NCBI RefSeq assembly: GCF_016101585.1 | Contig: NZ_JACFQG010000003.1 | Span: 63,826 to 127,825 of the forward strand | Direction: 5' to 3' | DNA: 64,000 bases | DNA from: Bifidobacterium polysaccharolyticum | Lineage (GTDB): Bacteria > Actinomycetota > Actinomycetes > Actinomycetales > Bifidobacteriaceae | Part shown: piece after piece, positions 35,439-44,333 of the stretch | How the letters are laid out: every line of letters starts with the position of its first letter | Position numbering within the stretch: position 1 is the first letter of the stretch | Notes under the pieces: model-generated | Seen by the model: the letters and a program-made list of their open reading frames with translations, nothing else | Told to the model about the DNA's origin: nothing | The model's database searches: none | Translations under genes and position numbers: made by a program

Positions 35439-36398
35439 ATGACTAGCGGCAACGTCGCGCAACCGGCACCCAAGGCGGACCCTGGGGCCATCCCGTGGAA
35501 CAAGCACACCAGACAGCAGTTGAAGCCGGGGGATATGGCCGTCGATATCGTCATCGCCCTGCTCCTGGCCGTCATTCTTCTGGCGGTCATCTACCCGCTC
35601 TGGTTCATCGTGGTCGCATCCCTGTCCGACCAGGGGGCGGTCTCCTCGGGGCGGGTCACGCTCTGGCCCGTGGGCTTCACGCTGGCCGGCTACCAGAGGG
35701 TTTTCCAGGATGCCCGCATCTGGACCGGCTATGGAAATACGGTCCTGTACGCCGTCTTGGGCACGGCTCTGAACCTGGTGGTCACCATGCCTGCGGCCTT
35801 CGCCCTGTCACGCCTGGAGTTCAAGCCCCGCAGGGTGCTGCTCTTCCTGTTCACCTTCACCATGTACTTCGCCGGCGGGCTCATCCCCAACTACCTGCTC
35901 TACAAGCAACTGGGCCTGCTCAACAGCATGTGGGTCTTCATCTTGCCTGGCGCCCTGAGCGTCTGGAACCTGATCATCGCCCGTTCGTTCTTTGAGACCT
36001 CCATACCCGAGGACCTGCATGATGCGGCGCGGATCGACGGACTGGGCTACTTCGGCTACTTCATGAAGATCGTCATCCCCCTAAGCTCGGCCATCATCGC
36101 CGTCATCGGCCTCTACTACTTCGTGGGCCACTGGAACGACTACTTCACCGGTCTGATCTACATCCGCCAGGAGGCCAAGGAGCCTCTGCAGAACGTCCTC
36201 CAGTCCATTCTGCTGGCCAACCAGACCAACCAGATGGGCAGCGGCAACGGCGGCCAGAACGTCCTGCAGCAGCAGCAGCTGGCTGACCAGATCAAGTATG
36301 GCGTCATCATCGTATCCACCCTGCCCCTGCTGATCATCTACCCCTTCCTGCAAAAATACTTCAACAAGGGGGTCATGATCGGCGCGGTCAAGGGATGA
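35439..36398 (+). CDS. ABC oligosaccharide permease, LplC/YtcP type
   Basis: A 319-residue partner permease. AVDIVIALLLAVILLAVIYPLWFIVVASLSD starts the membrane domain. MYFAGGLIPNYLLYKQLGLLNSMWVFILPGALSVWNLIIARSFF is the YtcP-group hallmark. The EAA loop is DAARIDGLGYFGYFMKIVIP. A GGAG lies before the ATG at 35439. Four bases separate it from the next gene. Confidence 0.93.
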   Translation: MTSGNVAQPAPKADPGAIPWNKHTRQQLKPGDMAVDIVIALLLAVILLAVIYPLWFIVVASLSDQGAVSSGRVTLWPVGFTLAGYQRVFQDARIWTGYGNTVLYAVLGTALNLVVTMPAAFALSRLEFKPRRVLLFLFTFTMYFAGGLIPNYLLYKQLGLLNSMWVFILPGALSVWNLIIARSFFETSIPEDLHDAARIDGLGYFGYFMKIVIPLSSAIIAVIGLYYFVGHWNDYFTGLIYIRQEAKEPLQNVLQSILLANQTNQMGSGNGGQNVLQQQQLADQIKYGVIIVSTLPLLIIYPFLQKYFNKGVMIGAVKG

Positions 36399-36402
36399 GA
36401 CC

Positions 36403-37317
36403 ATGAGCCTCATACCGGGTGTGCAGCTGGTCAGGCGGGCGGATGGGTCCGTGGCCCAGTTGCACGCTCTGGGCATGCTGAAGGATGGCGGCCGCTGGCT
36501 GGCCTATGGCGAGATCAAGACCGGGGGCAGCCGGTTCGGGGGAATCTGCTGCTATGCCACCGAGGACTTCGTCCACTGGCACGACCTGGGCTGCGCTCTG
36601 CCAGTGGGGGCGCCGGGCGGGATGACCTCTCCGGAGCGGATTGTGGAGCGCCCCCGGGTCCTGCGCTGTCCGGCCAATGGTCTCTATGTCATGTACCTGC
36701 ATGTGGACGGCGAGGGGGATTATCGTTACGCCCATGTGGGCACAGCCGTCAGCGAACGGCCCGAGGGACCCTTCCGGCCTCTTTCAACAATGCGGTTTGG
36801 CATGAATGCCAGCCGTGATATCTTCGCCTTTCAGGACTGGGATGGCAGCGGGTATCTGGTCTCCGAGGACCGGGATCAGGGAACACACATCTACCGGCTC
36901 TCAAGGGACTACCTGTCTCTGGTGGAGGATCTGGTCTGTCTGCGTGGACAGGACGGCCGCTTCGGCTATGAATCCCCCATCCTCCTGCACCGGGGCGACT
37001 GGTACTACTGGTTTGGTTCGCAGTTGACCGGCTGGGATTGCAATGACAACATGGTGTCTGTTTCGCGGGACCTGCGTGGGCCATGGAGCCCGTGGAAGCC
37101 TGTGGCGCCTCTGGGGACGCAGACCTACCAGTCGCAGTGCGACGCCATCGTGCCCCTTTCAGAGGATCCGGCCCTGCCCTGCCTGTACATCGGAGATCGG
37201 TGGCGGCCGGATCATCTGGGCGAATCCCCGCTGGTGACCCTGCCCATATTGATCGACGAGGGTTGCGTTCGTCTGCTCTGGCGGGAACAATGGAATCCAG
37301 AAAAGGGGTGGCGATGA
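36403..37317 (+). CDS. GH43-like five-bladed propeller enzyme (subfamily uncertain)
   Basis: A 304-residue cytoplasmic protein. SRDIFAFQDWDGSGYLVSEDRDQGTHIYRLSRDY, YESPILLHRGDWYYWFGSQLTGW and TYQSQCDAIVPL follow the blade pattern of the GH43 group that contains exo-beta-1,3-galactanases (GH43_24-like). The N-terminal blade, where a base Asp is expected, reads HALGMLKDGGRWLAYGEIK and has no DP motif, as in that group. Assignment to galactan side chains of arabinogalactan is inference. It is translationally coupled to the DUF624 gene by a 4-bp overlap. Confidence 0.7.
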   Translation: MSLIPGVQLVRRADGSVAQLHALGMLKDGGRWLAYGEIKTGGSRFGGICCYATEDFVHWHDLGCALPVGAPGGMTSPERIVERPRVLRCPANGLYVMYLHVDGEGDYRYAHVGTAVSERPEGPFRPLSTMRFGMNASRDIFAFQDWDGSGYLVSEDRDQGTHIYRLSRDYLSLVEDLVCLRGQDGRFGYESPILLHRGDWYYWFGSQLTGWDCNDNMVSVSRDLRGPWSPWKPVAPLGTQTYQSQCDAIVPLSEDPALPCLYIGDRWRPDHLGESPLVTLPILIDEGCVRLLWREQWNPEKGWR

Positions 37318-38015
37318 AGCGCTTCGCAGTGGGATACGAGTTCCTATGCCGAATCATCATGATGATATTCGTGGTCCATGTGGCCTTTCTGGCCCACACT
37401 CTACTGGGACTTGTTCTGGTTGGATTCTTCCCTTCCATGGCGGCCACCTGCACCACGTACCGGACCTGGCTGCTGGACCTGAAAGACCGCTCATGGACGG
37501 TCAAGCAGACCTGGATGACCTTCCACCGGGCTTGGCGCTCAGAGCTGGCTGCGGCCAACCGCTTCGGATGGCCCCAGTTCCTTGTCTGGGCACTCCTGAT
37601 CTGGGAGTACTGGCTGACCATGACCAATGACATGGGCACCCTGACACCGGTGGTCTCCGGCCTGCTCCTCCTGCTCAACCTGCTGTACGGGCTCTTCGTC
37701 CTTCTCAGCTGGCCGGTGCGGTCCAACTTCGACGAGGGCCCCCTCTGGGCGGCCCGGACCGCCCTGTCCATGGTGGTGGGGCGTCCCCTATGCTCCCTGA
37801 TGGTCCTGGCCCTGCTCATGATTACGGGCTGGGCCTACTACACCTGGCCGGGTCTGGCCGTGACCTTTGGTCTGGCCGTGCCGCTTTTTGCAGACATGGC
37901 CGCCGTTTATTCCTGGGGACGGCTGCCGGGCATGGATGTCCATGTGCTCGAACCCGCCAAAAAGCGGGTCAGCGGGTCAGGTTCCGCTTCAAAATCCGAT
38001 ACTCGCTCTCGGTGA
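37314..38015 (+). CDS. DUF624 (YesL-like) membrane protein
   Basis: A 233-residue integral membrane protein. It has about five hydrophobic helices, beginning with RIIMMIFVVHVAFLAHTLLGLVLVGFFPSMAA. The FFPSMAA motif and the spacing DRSWTVKQTWMTFHRAWRSEL are typical of DUF624/YesL proteins, which accompany YtcQ/YteP/YtcP importers. Their role is unknown; an accessory or signalling part of the transporter is suspected. Start 37314 (AAAAGGGGTGG upstream) overlaps the GH43-like stop. The last 47 bp overlap the convergent GH43 gene. Confidence 0.85.
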   Translation: MKRFAVGYEFLCRIIMMIFVVHVAFLAHTLLGLVLVGFFPSMAATCTTYRTWLLDLKDRSWTVKQTWMTFHRAWRSELAAANRFGWPQFLVWALLIWEYWLTMTNDMGTLTPVVSGLLLLLNLLYGLFVLLSWPVRSNFDEGPLWAARTALSMVVGRPLCSLMVLALLMITGWAYYTWPGLAVTFGLAVPLFADMAAVYSWGRLPGMDVHVLEPAKKRVSGSGSASKSDTRSR

Positions 38016-39033
38016 TGGGCATGATGGACCCGTGGCGTTTGGTCAGCCGGCCGAAGTCCATGTCGTTGACCAAGGTCCAGTCCTGTTGCTGTCTGGACGA
38101 CAGGTCGGCCGAGCGGAAGGGCAGATAGCCCCGGCCCTCGAGGAATTGGTCGCAGATCAGACCGAAAGGCATGGCTCTGCCGTCGGGTCCGGCAGCATCG
38201 GCATCGTTGTAGAGGAAGAGCTCGGGGCCCTCCAGATAACGCGAGGAGTAGCGCCCCTGGCCGAAGATGTCGGTCAGATTGGATAGGTAGGACCAGGCCT
38301 GGTCGTCGTCCGTGCGCACCAGCTCATGGGTGACCGCATAGGGGTTGCGTGTGCGCTCCAGGGTGATCTGGTCATCCTTGGAGGCCCGGTACCACCAGCC
38401 GTCGGGCGCCTTGAGCATGGTTGTGTCGATGATACCGTTGCTGCGGTCGATCCACTTTACCGGGCGGGAGAAGGTGATCAGGTCAGCGCTGGTGGCGTAG
38501 TACATGTTGATGCCGTCACCCAGCTCGTTGGCCAGGTCGGCTGCAGCCGGGTCTTCAGCACTGTCGGCGGCGGCCGTGGCCCAGAAGACTATCCATTGCT
38601 CCCTGTCGGCATCCCAGCAGGCCTCCGGAGCCCAGGCCATGCCGGCCTTGGGAATGGCCGAGGCCACATCCACCAGACGGGGCCTGCCCCAGTGGGCCAG
38701 ATCAGGCGAATCCCAGATGACCAGGCCGGTGGATCCGTTCACGGTGGTCCTGCCCTCCTGCCAGCCGCCCCTGTGGTAGACGGACAGATCGGTCGCGATG
38801 ATGTGGAAGAGGCCGTCTGGCCCCCGGACGACATAGGGGTCGCGTACGCCACCTTCGCCTTCGCTCCAGGTCAGCACCGGGTCTCCCTGGGCCCGCAGGT
38901 CATGCCAGTGCAGGCCGTCGCGGCTGAGGGCGAAGTAGAGCTGCTCATCCGTCTCAGCCTGTTCATGGCCGGTGAAGTGGACGAAGAGGTAGGCGCTGGT
39001 CGCCTCGAATGAGGGCTGCCAATCCGTAGACAT
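37969..39033 (-). CDS. GH43 family glycosidase (paralogue of 15304-16371)
   Basis: A 354-residue cytoplasmic GH43 enzyme. AYLFVHFTGHEQAETDEQLYFALSRDGLHWHDL, VRDPYVVRGPDGLFHIIATDL (catalytic base), MAWAPEACWDADREQWIVFWA and YLEGPELFLYN (acid region) match the same clade as the 355-residue enzyme near 15.3 kb. GAAAGGTGG precedes the ATG. It ends the second oligosaccharide island and reads toward it. Confidence 0.86.
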   Translation of the reverse strand: MSTDWQPSFEATSAYLFVHFTGHEQAETDEQLYFALSRDGLHWHDLRAQGDPVLTWSEGEGGVRDPYVVRGPDGLFHIIATDLSVYHRGGWQEGRTTVNGSTGLVIWDSPDLAHWGRPRLVDVASAIPKAGMAWAPEACWDADREQWIVFWATAAADSAEDPAAADLANELGDGINMYYATSADLITFSRPVKWIDRSNGIIDTTMLKAPDGWWYRASKDDQITLERTRNPYAVTHELVRTDDDQAWSYLSNLTDIFGQGRYSSRYLEGPELFLYNDADAAGPDGRAMPFGLICDQFLEGRGYLPFRSADLSSRQQQDWTLVNDMDFGRLTKRHGSIMPITESEYRILKRNLTR

Positions 39034-39233
39034 GTTCCACCTTTCCTGCTTTCGGCAAAGATACTGCGGCGGCGGGGGACTGGCAGGGACAGATGGCGGG
39101 CGCTTCTTCGCTCTTCCGTTCCGGTCGTTCCAGGGCCGTCATGGGCGATTCTAGCTGCCGACCTTCCTTTTGACAGAGCCGGCCGTCCGGGCGGGTCGCA
39201 CATTGGGCCGTATGGGTTCCTAGACTGTGGACC

Positions 39234-40190
39234 ATGAGCAAGCATCATCGCGACCGTAGCTGGGCTCCCGACCCCGAGCCGCTGCCCGCAGGCACTGGAG
39301 TCATCGACGATCACACCCACATGGCCTCTGTGGTCCCCTTCGCCCAGGAGATGGACCGGCAGGCCAGGGAGCGCGGGCAGGACCCGGTCCCCGTCCGCAC
39401 GGTCGACCAGCAGCTGGCAAGGGCTCGGGCCGTGGGCGTGGTCGGAGCCATCGATGTGGGCTGCGAACTGCCCCACCTGCAGACGGCTGTGGATCTGGCC
39501 CTGGCCCATCCTGGGGTGGTTCACGCGGCTCTGGCCATCCATCCCAATGAGGCCGTTCTGCACGGCCATCGAGCGGTGCCGGGACCGGATGGACTGCCAC
39601 TGCAATATCAGCCCTGGCATGAGGTTTCTTTCGAGCAGGCGCTTGAGGATGTCGCCCGCCTGGCTCGCGCATATCCCGACCAGGTGGTGGCCATCGGGGA
39701 GACGGGCATGGACCTCTTCCGAACCGGCCAGGGGGCCGAAGAGATCCAGCGGCAGGCCTTCCGGGACCACATCGCCCTAGCTAAGGAACTGGATCTGCCG
39801 ATGCAGATCCACGACCGCGACGCCCACCGGCAGGTCATTGAGACCCTGCTGGAGGATGGCGCTCCCGAGCGCACGATCTTCCACTCCTATTCAGGGGATG
39901 CGCAGATGGCTCAGGTGGCCGCCGAGCACGGTTGGTATCTGAGTTTTTCCGGGACGGTCTCCTACAAGGGCAACGAGGGAATCCGCCAGGCCCTGTCCGT
40001 AGTCGGCATGGATCACATCATGGTGGAGACCGATGCGCCCTATCTGAGCCCCATGCCCTACCGGGGGCGTACCAACTCCCCCTACATGATTCCCTACACC
40101 CTGCGAGCCATGGCCGATGCCTTGGACTGCCCTCTGGCCCAGGTGGCCAAAGCGACGGCAGCCACCACGCGCCGTGTTTATGGCCTGTGA
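39234..40190 (+). CDS. TatD-family metal-dependent hydrolase
   Basis: A 318-residue TIM-barrel hydrolase/DNase of the TatD family. Metal ligands are visible in order: DDHTH at residues 24-28, IGETGMDLFR (Glu), MQIHDRDAH (His), FHSYSGD (His) and VETDAPYLSP (Asp). The insert between the first His motif and AIHPNEA is long and charged, as is common in bifidobacteria. Family members act on DNA 3' ends; the cellular role is not settled. First gene after the sugar islands; no operon partner is obvious. Confidence 0.93.
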   Translation: MSKHHRDRSWAPDPEPLPAGTGVIDDHTHMASVVPFAQEMDRQARERGQDPVPVRTVDQQLARARAVGVVGAIDVGCELPHLQTAVDLALAHPGVVHAALAIHPNEAVLHGHRAVPGPDGLPLQYQPWHEVSFEQALEDVARLARAYPDQVVAIGETGMDLFRTGQGAEEIQRQAFRDHIALAKELDLPMQIHDRDAHRQVIETLLEDGAPERTIFHSYSGDAQMAQVAAEHGWYLSFSGTVSYKGNEGIRQALSVVGMDHIMVETDAPYLSPMPYRGRTNSPYMIPYTLRAMADALDCPLAQVAKATAATTRRVYGL

Positions 40191-40365
40191 GGGATGTCCG
40201 ACGGACGGTGCCAGGCCGGGATTAAGCTTATGGTGTGTCGCGGTCTGAATCGCCCCTGCCGAGTGTGGGGGGAGAGTGCTACGGTTGTCGTCGCACGTGT
40301 GCGCAAACAGCAACATACGGCACCCGGAAGTAGATGAGTGAAGGCATTGGCCGATGGAGGGCTCT

Positions 40366-42687
40366 ATGGCGGATGAGCGGCATGAGTTGGCGGCTCAGGA
40401 TGATGGCAGGGGCGCTGACGAACCACCCCGGTTATCCGGCGAAAAAGCGGCGAAGTCGACGGCGGCCTCTCGTAAGGGTCGGTTGACGAAAGAATCGATA
40501 CTTCCCCCGGAGAGCTTTACCAAGGCCCCAAAGATCTCGGCCAAATCCCGCACGCGCGAGGAGGAGAACGAGCTCAAGCGGGTCCGGCGCGAGGCCCAGC
40601 GGGCAGCCCAGCGTCGTCGCACTCCGCCAAAGGGTCCTCTGGGCCGCTGGTGGCGGCGGGTACAGTCCTCACCTGACAGGATCAGCTTGGGCATGTGCAT
40701 CGTGGCCCTGGGCGTGGTCTACGGCGACATCGGCACCTCGCCCCTGTACACCATGCAGGCCTTCGTGGCCGGGCAAGGCGGTATGGCCCGTGTGGACAGG
40801 GCGGCTGTGCTGGGCATGCTCTCCCTGGTCTTCTGGTCCATCACGCTGATTACCACGGTCAAATACGTCCTGGTGGCCATGCGCATCGACAACAAGGGCG
40901 AGGGCGGCATCTTCGCCCTGTACACCCTGGTCCGGCATTACGGCAAATGGCTGGCCATTCCTGCCATGGTCGGCGGCGCCGCCTTCCTGGCTGACTCGGT
41001 GCTGACTCCGGCGGTCTCCATATCCTCGGCAGTCGAAGGCCTCAAGACCATCCCCGTCCTGACTCCGATCTTCCGTGAGAACGGGAACCTGACCATGGTC
41101 ATCACCTTCGTGATCATCCTGATCCTGTTTGCGGTCCAGTCGCGCGGAACCGAGCGGATCGGCAAGGTCTTCGGCAGCGTGGTCATGGTCTGGTTCGCCT
41201 TCCTGGCCCTGATCGGCATCTACTGCATTGGCAACGACTGGTCCATCTTCGAGGCGCTGAACCCGGTCTACGGGATTCGCTTCCTCTTCAGTCCGCAGAA
41301 TCCGGTGGGCCTGACCATCATGGGCACGGTCTTCCTGTCGACCACGGGAGCCGAGGCACTCTATTCCGACATGGGCCACGTGGGCCGCGGCAACATCTAC
41401 GCCACCTGGCCCTTCATCAATGTCGCCCTGGTCTTCAATTACTTCGGCCAGGGGGCCTGGATCCTGCGCAACAGCGACAATAAGGCCCTGCAGGGCGTAG
41501 ACGGGCTCAACCCCTTCTTCCAGATGATGCCCACCACCGTGCGCTACGTGGCGGTGCTTCTGTCGGTGACTGCTGGCGTCATCGCCTCGCAGGCCCTGAT
41601 AACGGGCGCGTTCACCATGGTCTCGGAGGCCACTGGCCTCAACTGGATGCCTCACCTGCAGGTGCGCTACCCGGCGCGGACCCGCGGCCAGCTCTATATC
41701 CCCACCATCAACTGGGTCCTGTGCGCGGCCACGCTGACTGTGCTGGCCATCTTCAAGGATTCCGAGCACATCTCGGCCGCCTACGGGCTGGCTCTGACGG
41801 TGACCATGATCACCACTACCGTCCTGCTGGCCGACTACATCTGGCACGACGGTAAGCGGGCGCTCTCCCTGCTCTTCGCCCTGGTCTTCCTGGCCATCCA
41901 GATCCTCTTCTTCATGGCCTCCATGGCCAAGTTCATGCACGGCGGCTGGTTCACCATGCTGCTGACCGCGGCCATCCTCTACATCATGTACACCTGGGAT
42001 GTGGGCACCAAGGTGGAGCGCTCGCAACGGCGGCATATGACGGCCAAGGAGTGCCTGCCCGCCCTGGAGATGCTCCATAACGACTTCCGTGTCCCCTACT
42101 ATGCAGACAACCTGGTCTATTTGACCTCGGACGCGGAGATGCGGCGGCTGGACACCGACATCTTCTTCTCCATCTTCGCCAACCGGCCCAAGCGTGCCCG
42201 GGCCTGGTGGGCGGTCTCGGTCCAGACCACGGACGCTCCCTACACGCGCAAGTACTCGGTGGAGAACTTCGGCACCAACTACCTCTTCCGCGTGCGCATG
42301 AGGCTGGGCTTCAAGGTGGACCAGAATGTGGCCACCTACCTGCACCAGATCATGCACGAGCTGATCGATAGCGGCGAACTGCCCAAGCAGCCCTCCATCT
42401 ACCCCAAGGTGGACGAGGATCCGCAGATCGGCACAGTCACCTATGTGCTGGTCCACAAGGCCCTGATGCCCGAGTCCAAGATTGATTCCCGGGGCGCCTT
42501 CTCGCTGAAGGTCAAGTACGCCATTCGCAAGGTGGCTGGCTCGCCGATCAAGTGGTTCGGTCTGGCTCCCTACAACCCCATCGTGGAGGTGCAGCCCCTG
42601 TTCGTCTCCACCCGGGCGGTTCCCAAGCTGACGCGAGTGGTCCTGCCCTCCCGCAAGATGAAGGGCGGCAAGCACCACAAGGACTGA
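40366..42687 (+). CDS. kup: Kup-type potassium uptake permease
   Basis: A 773-residue K+/H+ symporter. A long charged, basic cytoplasmic N terminus (~100 residues) precedes the signature GVVYGDIGTSPLYTMQAF. About twelve membrane helices follow, then a C-terminal cytoplasmic domain of ~270 residues beginning after MYTWDVGTKVE. The start at 40366 follows GGAGGG; an in-frame ATG at 40354 is less likely. The N-terminal extension is longer than in the E. coli protein. Confidence 0.95.
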   Translation: MADERHELAAQDDGRGADEPPRLSGEKAAKSTAASRKGRLTKESILPPESFTKAPKISAKSRTREEENELKRVRREAQRAAQRRRTPPKGPLGRWWRRVQSSPDRISLGMCIVALGVVYGDIGTSPLYTMQAFVAGQGGMARVDRAAVLGMLSLVFWSITLITTVKYVLVAMRIDNKGEGGIFALYTLVRHYGKWLAIPAMVGGAAFLADSVLTPAVSISSAVEGLKTIPVLTPIFRENGNLTMVITFVIILILFAVQSRGTERIGKVFGSVVMVWFAFLALIGIYCIGNDWSIFEALNPVYGIRFLFSPQNPVGLTIMGTVFLSTTGAEALYSDMGHVGRGNIYATWPFINVALVFNYFGQGAWILRNSDNKALQGVDGLNPFFQMMPTTVRYVAVLLSVTAGVIASQALITGAFTMVSEATGLNWMPHLQVRYPARTRGQLYIPTINWVLCAATLTVLAIFKDSEHISAAYGLALTVTMITTTVLLADYIWHDGKRALSLLFALVFLAIQILFFMASMAKFMHGGWFTMLLTAAILYIMYTWDVGTKVERSQRRHMTAKECLPALEMLHNDFRVPYYADNLVYLTSDAEMRRLDTDIFFSIFANRPKRARAWWAVSVQTTDAPYTRKYSVENFGTNYLFRVRMRLGFKVDQNVATYLHQIMHELIDSGELPKQPSIYPKVDEDPQIGTVTYVLVHKALMPESKIDSRGAFSLKVKYAIRKVAGSPIKWFGLAPYNPIVEVQPLFVSTRAVPKLTRVVLPSRKMKGGKHHKD

Positions 42688-42799
42688 GTGAGTGGAATCT
42701 CACCCTGTGGATCCTGGCCCAAATCGGGTCCGGGCCATAGAATTGACGGCATGGAACCTGGTGCCCGGCCTTTCCGGGCTACCGTCGAAAGGTGATGTG

Positions 42800-44266
42800 A
42801 TGACACAAGCTCAAGCCAATATCGGAGTCGTGGGTCTGGCCGCCATGGGCGCCAGCCTGTCCAGGAACCTGGCACGGCACGGCAATACCGTAGCGGTCTA
42901 TAACCGCCACTATTCGCGCACTGAGACCCTGATTCACGATCATGGCCAGGAGGGCCAGTTTGTCCCGGCAAAGACGCTGCAGGAGTTCGTGGCTTCGCTG
43001 ACCAAGCCCCGCACGGCCATCATCATGGTCAAGGCCGGGGACCCCACCGACCAGATGATTAATGACCTGGCCGACCTGATGGAGCCGGGGGATATCATCG
43101 TGGACGCCGGCAATGCTTACTTCAAGGACACCATTCGCCGGGAGAAGGCCATCCGGGCCCGTGGGCTGCACTTCGTGGGCTGCGGCGTCTCCGGCGGCGA
43201 GCAGGGCGCCCTCTTGGGACCCTCCATGATGCCCGGCGGGACCGATGAGTCCTGGAAGACCCTGGGACCCATCCTGGAATCCATCGCAGCCAAGGTCGAT
43301 GGCGAACCCTGTGTCACCCACATCGGCACCGACGGGGCGGGTCACTTCGTCAAGATGGTCCACAACGGCATCGAGTACTCAGACATGCAGGTGATCGCCG
43401 AGTCCTATGACCTGATGCGCAGGGGCCTGGGCATGGAACCCGAGGCCATCGCCCAGGTCTTCGAAGAGTGGAACCAGGGGGATCTGAACTCCTACCTGGT
43501 GCAGATCACTGCCGAGGTGCTCCACCACACTGATGCCGCCACCGGCAAGCCCTTCATCGACATCGTCACCGATCAGGCAGGCATGAAGGGCACCGGCACC
43601 TGGACCGTGCAGACCGCGCTGGACCTTGCCGTGCCCGTGACCGGCATCGGCGAGGCCGTCTTCGCCCGGGGACTTTCTTCCTCGCCCGAGCTGCGCAGCC
43701 AGGCTGCCCAGGAGGGCTTGAAGGGTCCGCAGCCCAAGGCCGTCATGGCTGATCTGGCCGCCGACCCCGAGGCCCGAAAGTCCTTCATTGAGGACATTCG
43801 CCAGGCCCTCTATGCTTCCAAGATTGTGGCTTACGCCCAGGGATTCAACGAGATGCAGGAGGGAGCTCGAGTCTATGGCTGGAAGCTGGATATGGGTGCC
43901 ATCGCCCGCATCTGGCGTGGCGGCTGCATCATCCGTGCCAAGTTCCTGAACCGGATCTCCGATGCCTATGCCTCTGGCCGTGAGCCGGGCTCCCTGCTCT
44001 TCGACCCCTTCTTCAAGCAGGCTGTCGAGCAGGCTCAGGATTCATGGCGGCGTGTTGTGGCCCGTGCCACCCAGGCCGGCATCCCCATCCCCGTCTTCGC
44101 CAGCTCTCTGTCCTACTACGACGGGCTGCGTTCCGATAGGCTCCCCGCCGCCCTGATCCAGGGCCAGCGTGACCTCTTCGGTGCTCATACCTATGGGCGC
44201 GTAGATCAGCCAGGCGTCTTCCACACCCTCTGGGCCGAGGACAAGTCCGAAATCAAGCAGGACTGA
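42800..44266 (+). CDS. gnd: 6-Phosphogluconate dehydrogenase, decarboxylating (long form)
   Basis: A 488-residue enzyme converting 6-phosphogluconate to ribulose 5-phosphate with NADP reduction. The Rossmann motif is GVVGLAAMGASLSRN, the substrate loop is VSGGEQGALLGPSMMPGG, and the catalytic lysine region is HFVKMVHNGIEYSDMQ (~184). The long all-alpha C-terminal domain is complete. AAAGGTG precedes the ATG at 42800; the longer upstream frame is not needed. A shorter 6PGDH of a different type lies at 49612-50490. Confidence 0.96.
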   Translation: MTQAQANIGVVGLAAMGASLSRNLARHGNTVAVYNRHYSRTETLIHDHGQEGQFVPAKTLQEFVASLTKPRTAIIMVKAGDPTDQMINDLADLMEPGDIIVDAGNAYFKDTIRREKAIRARGLHFVGCGVSGGEQGALLGPSMMPGGTDESWKTLGPILESIAAKVDGEPCVTHIGTDGAGHFVKMVHNGIEYSDMQVIAESYDLMRRGLGMEPEAIAQVFEEWNQGDLNSYLVQITAEVLHHTDAATGKPFIDIVTDQAGMKGTGTWTVQTALDLAVPVTGIGEAVFARGLSSSPELRSQAAQEGLKGPQPKAVMADLAADPEARKSFIEDIRQALYASKIVAYAQGFNEMQEGARVYGWKLDMGAIARIWRGGCIIRAKFLNRISDAYASGREPGSLLFDPFFKQAVEQAQDSWRRVVARATQAGIPIPVFASSLSYYDGLRSDRLPAALIQGQRDLFGAHTYGRVDQPGVFHTLWAEDKSEIKQD

Positions 44267-44282
44267 GCTTCGCCGGGATCGC

Positions 44283-44324
44283 AAGGGTCCGCGCAGCCGC
44301 TAAGACGGCAGCGCGGACCCTTTT
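44283..44324. terminator. Bidirectional terminator between gnd and a LacI gene
   Basis: AAGGGTCCGCGC (44283-44294) pairs perfectly with GCGCGGACCCTT (44311-44322), flanked by TTTT on the right. It is placed between two convergent stops. Confidence 0.88.
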
Positions 44325-44333
44325 GTCAATCTG

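Noticed and set aside
40191..40365. c-di-AMP riboswitch before kup
   Set aside because: The region has some G-rich motifs but not the conserved ydaO core; only a short CGCAC-GT-GTGCG palindrome at 40292-40303 is evident.
40669..42678. Leftward 669-codon frame opposite kup
   Set aside because: Antisense shadow with Gly/His/Asp-rich composition typical of reversed membrane-protein codons.
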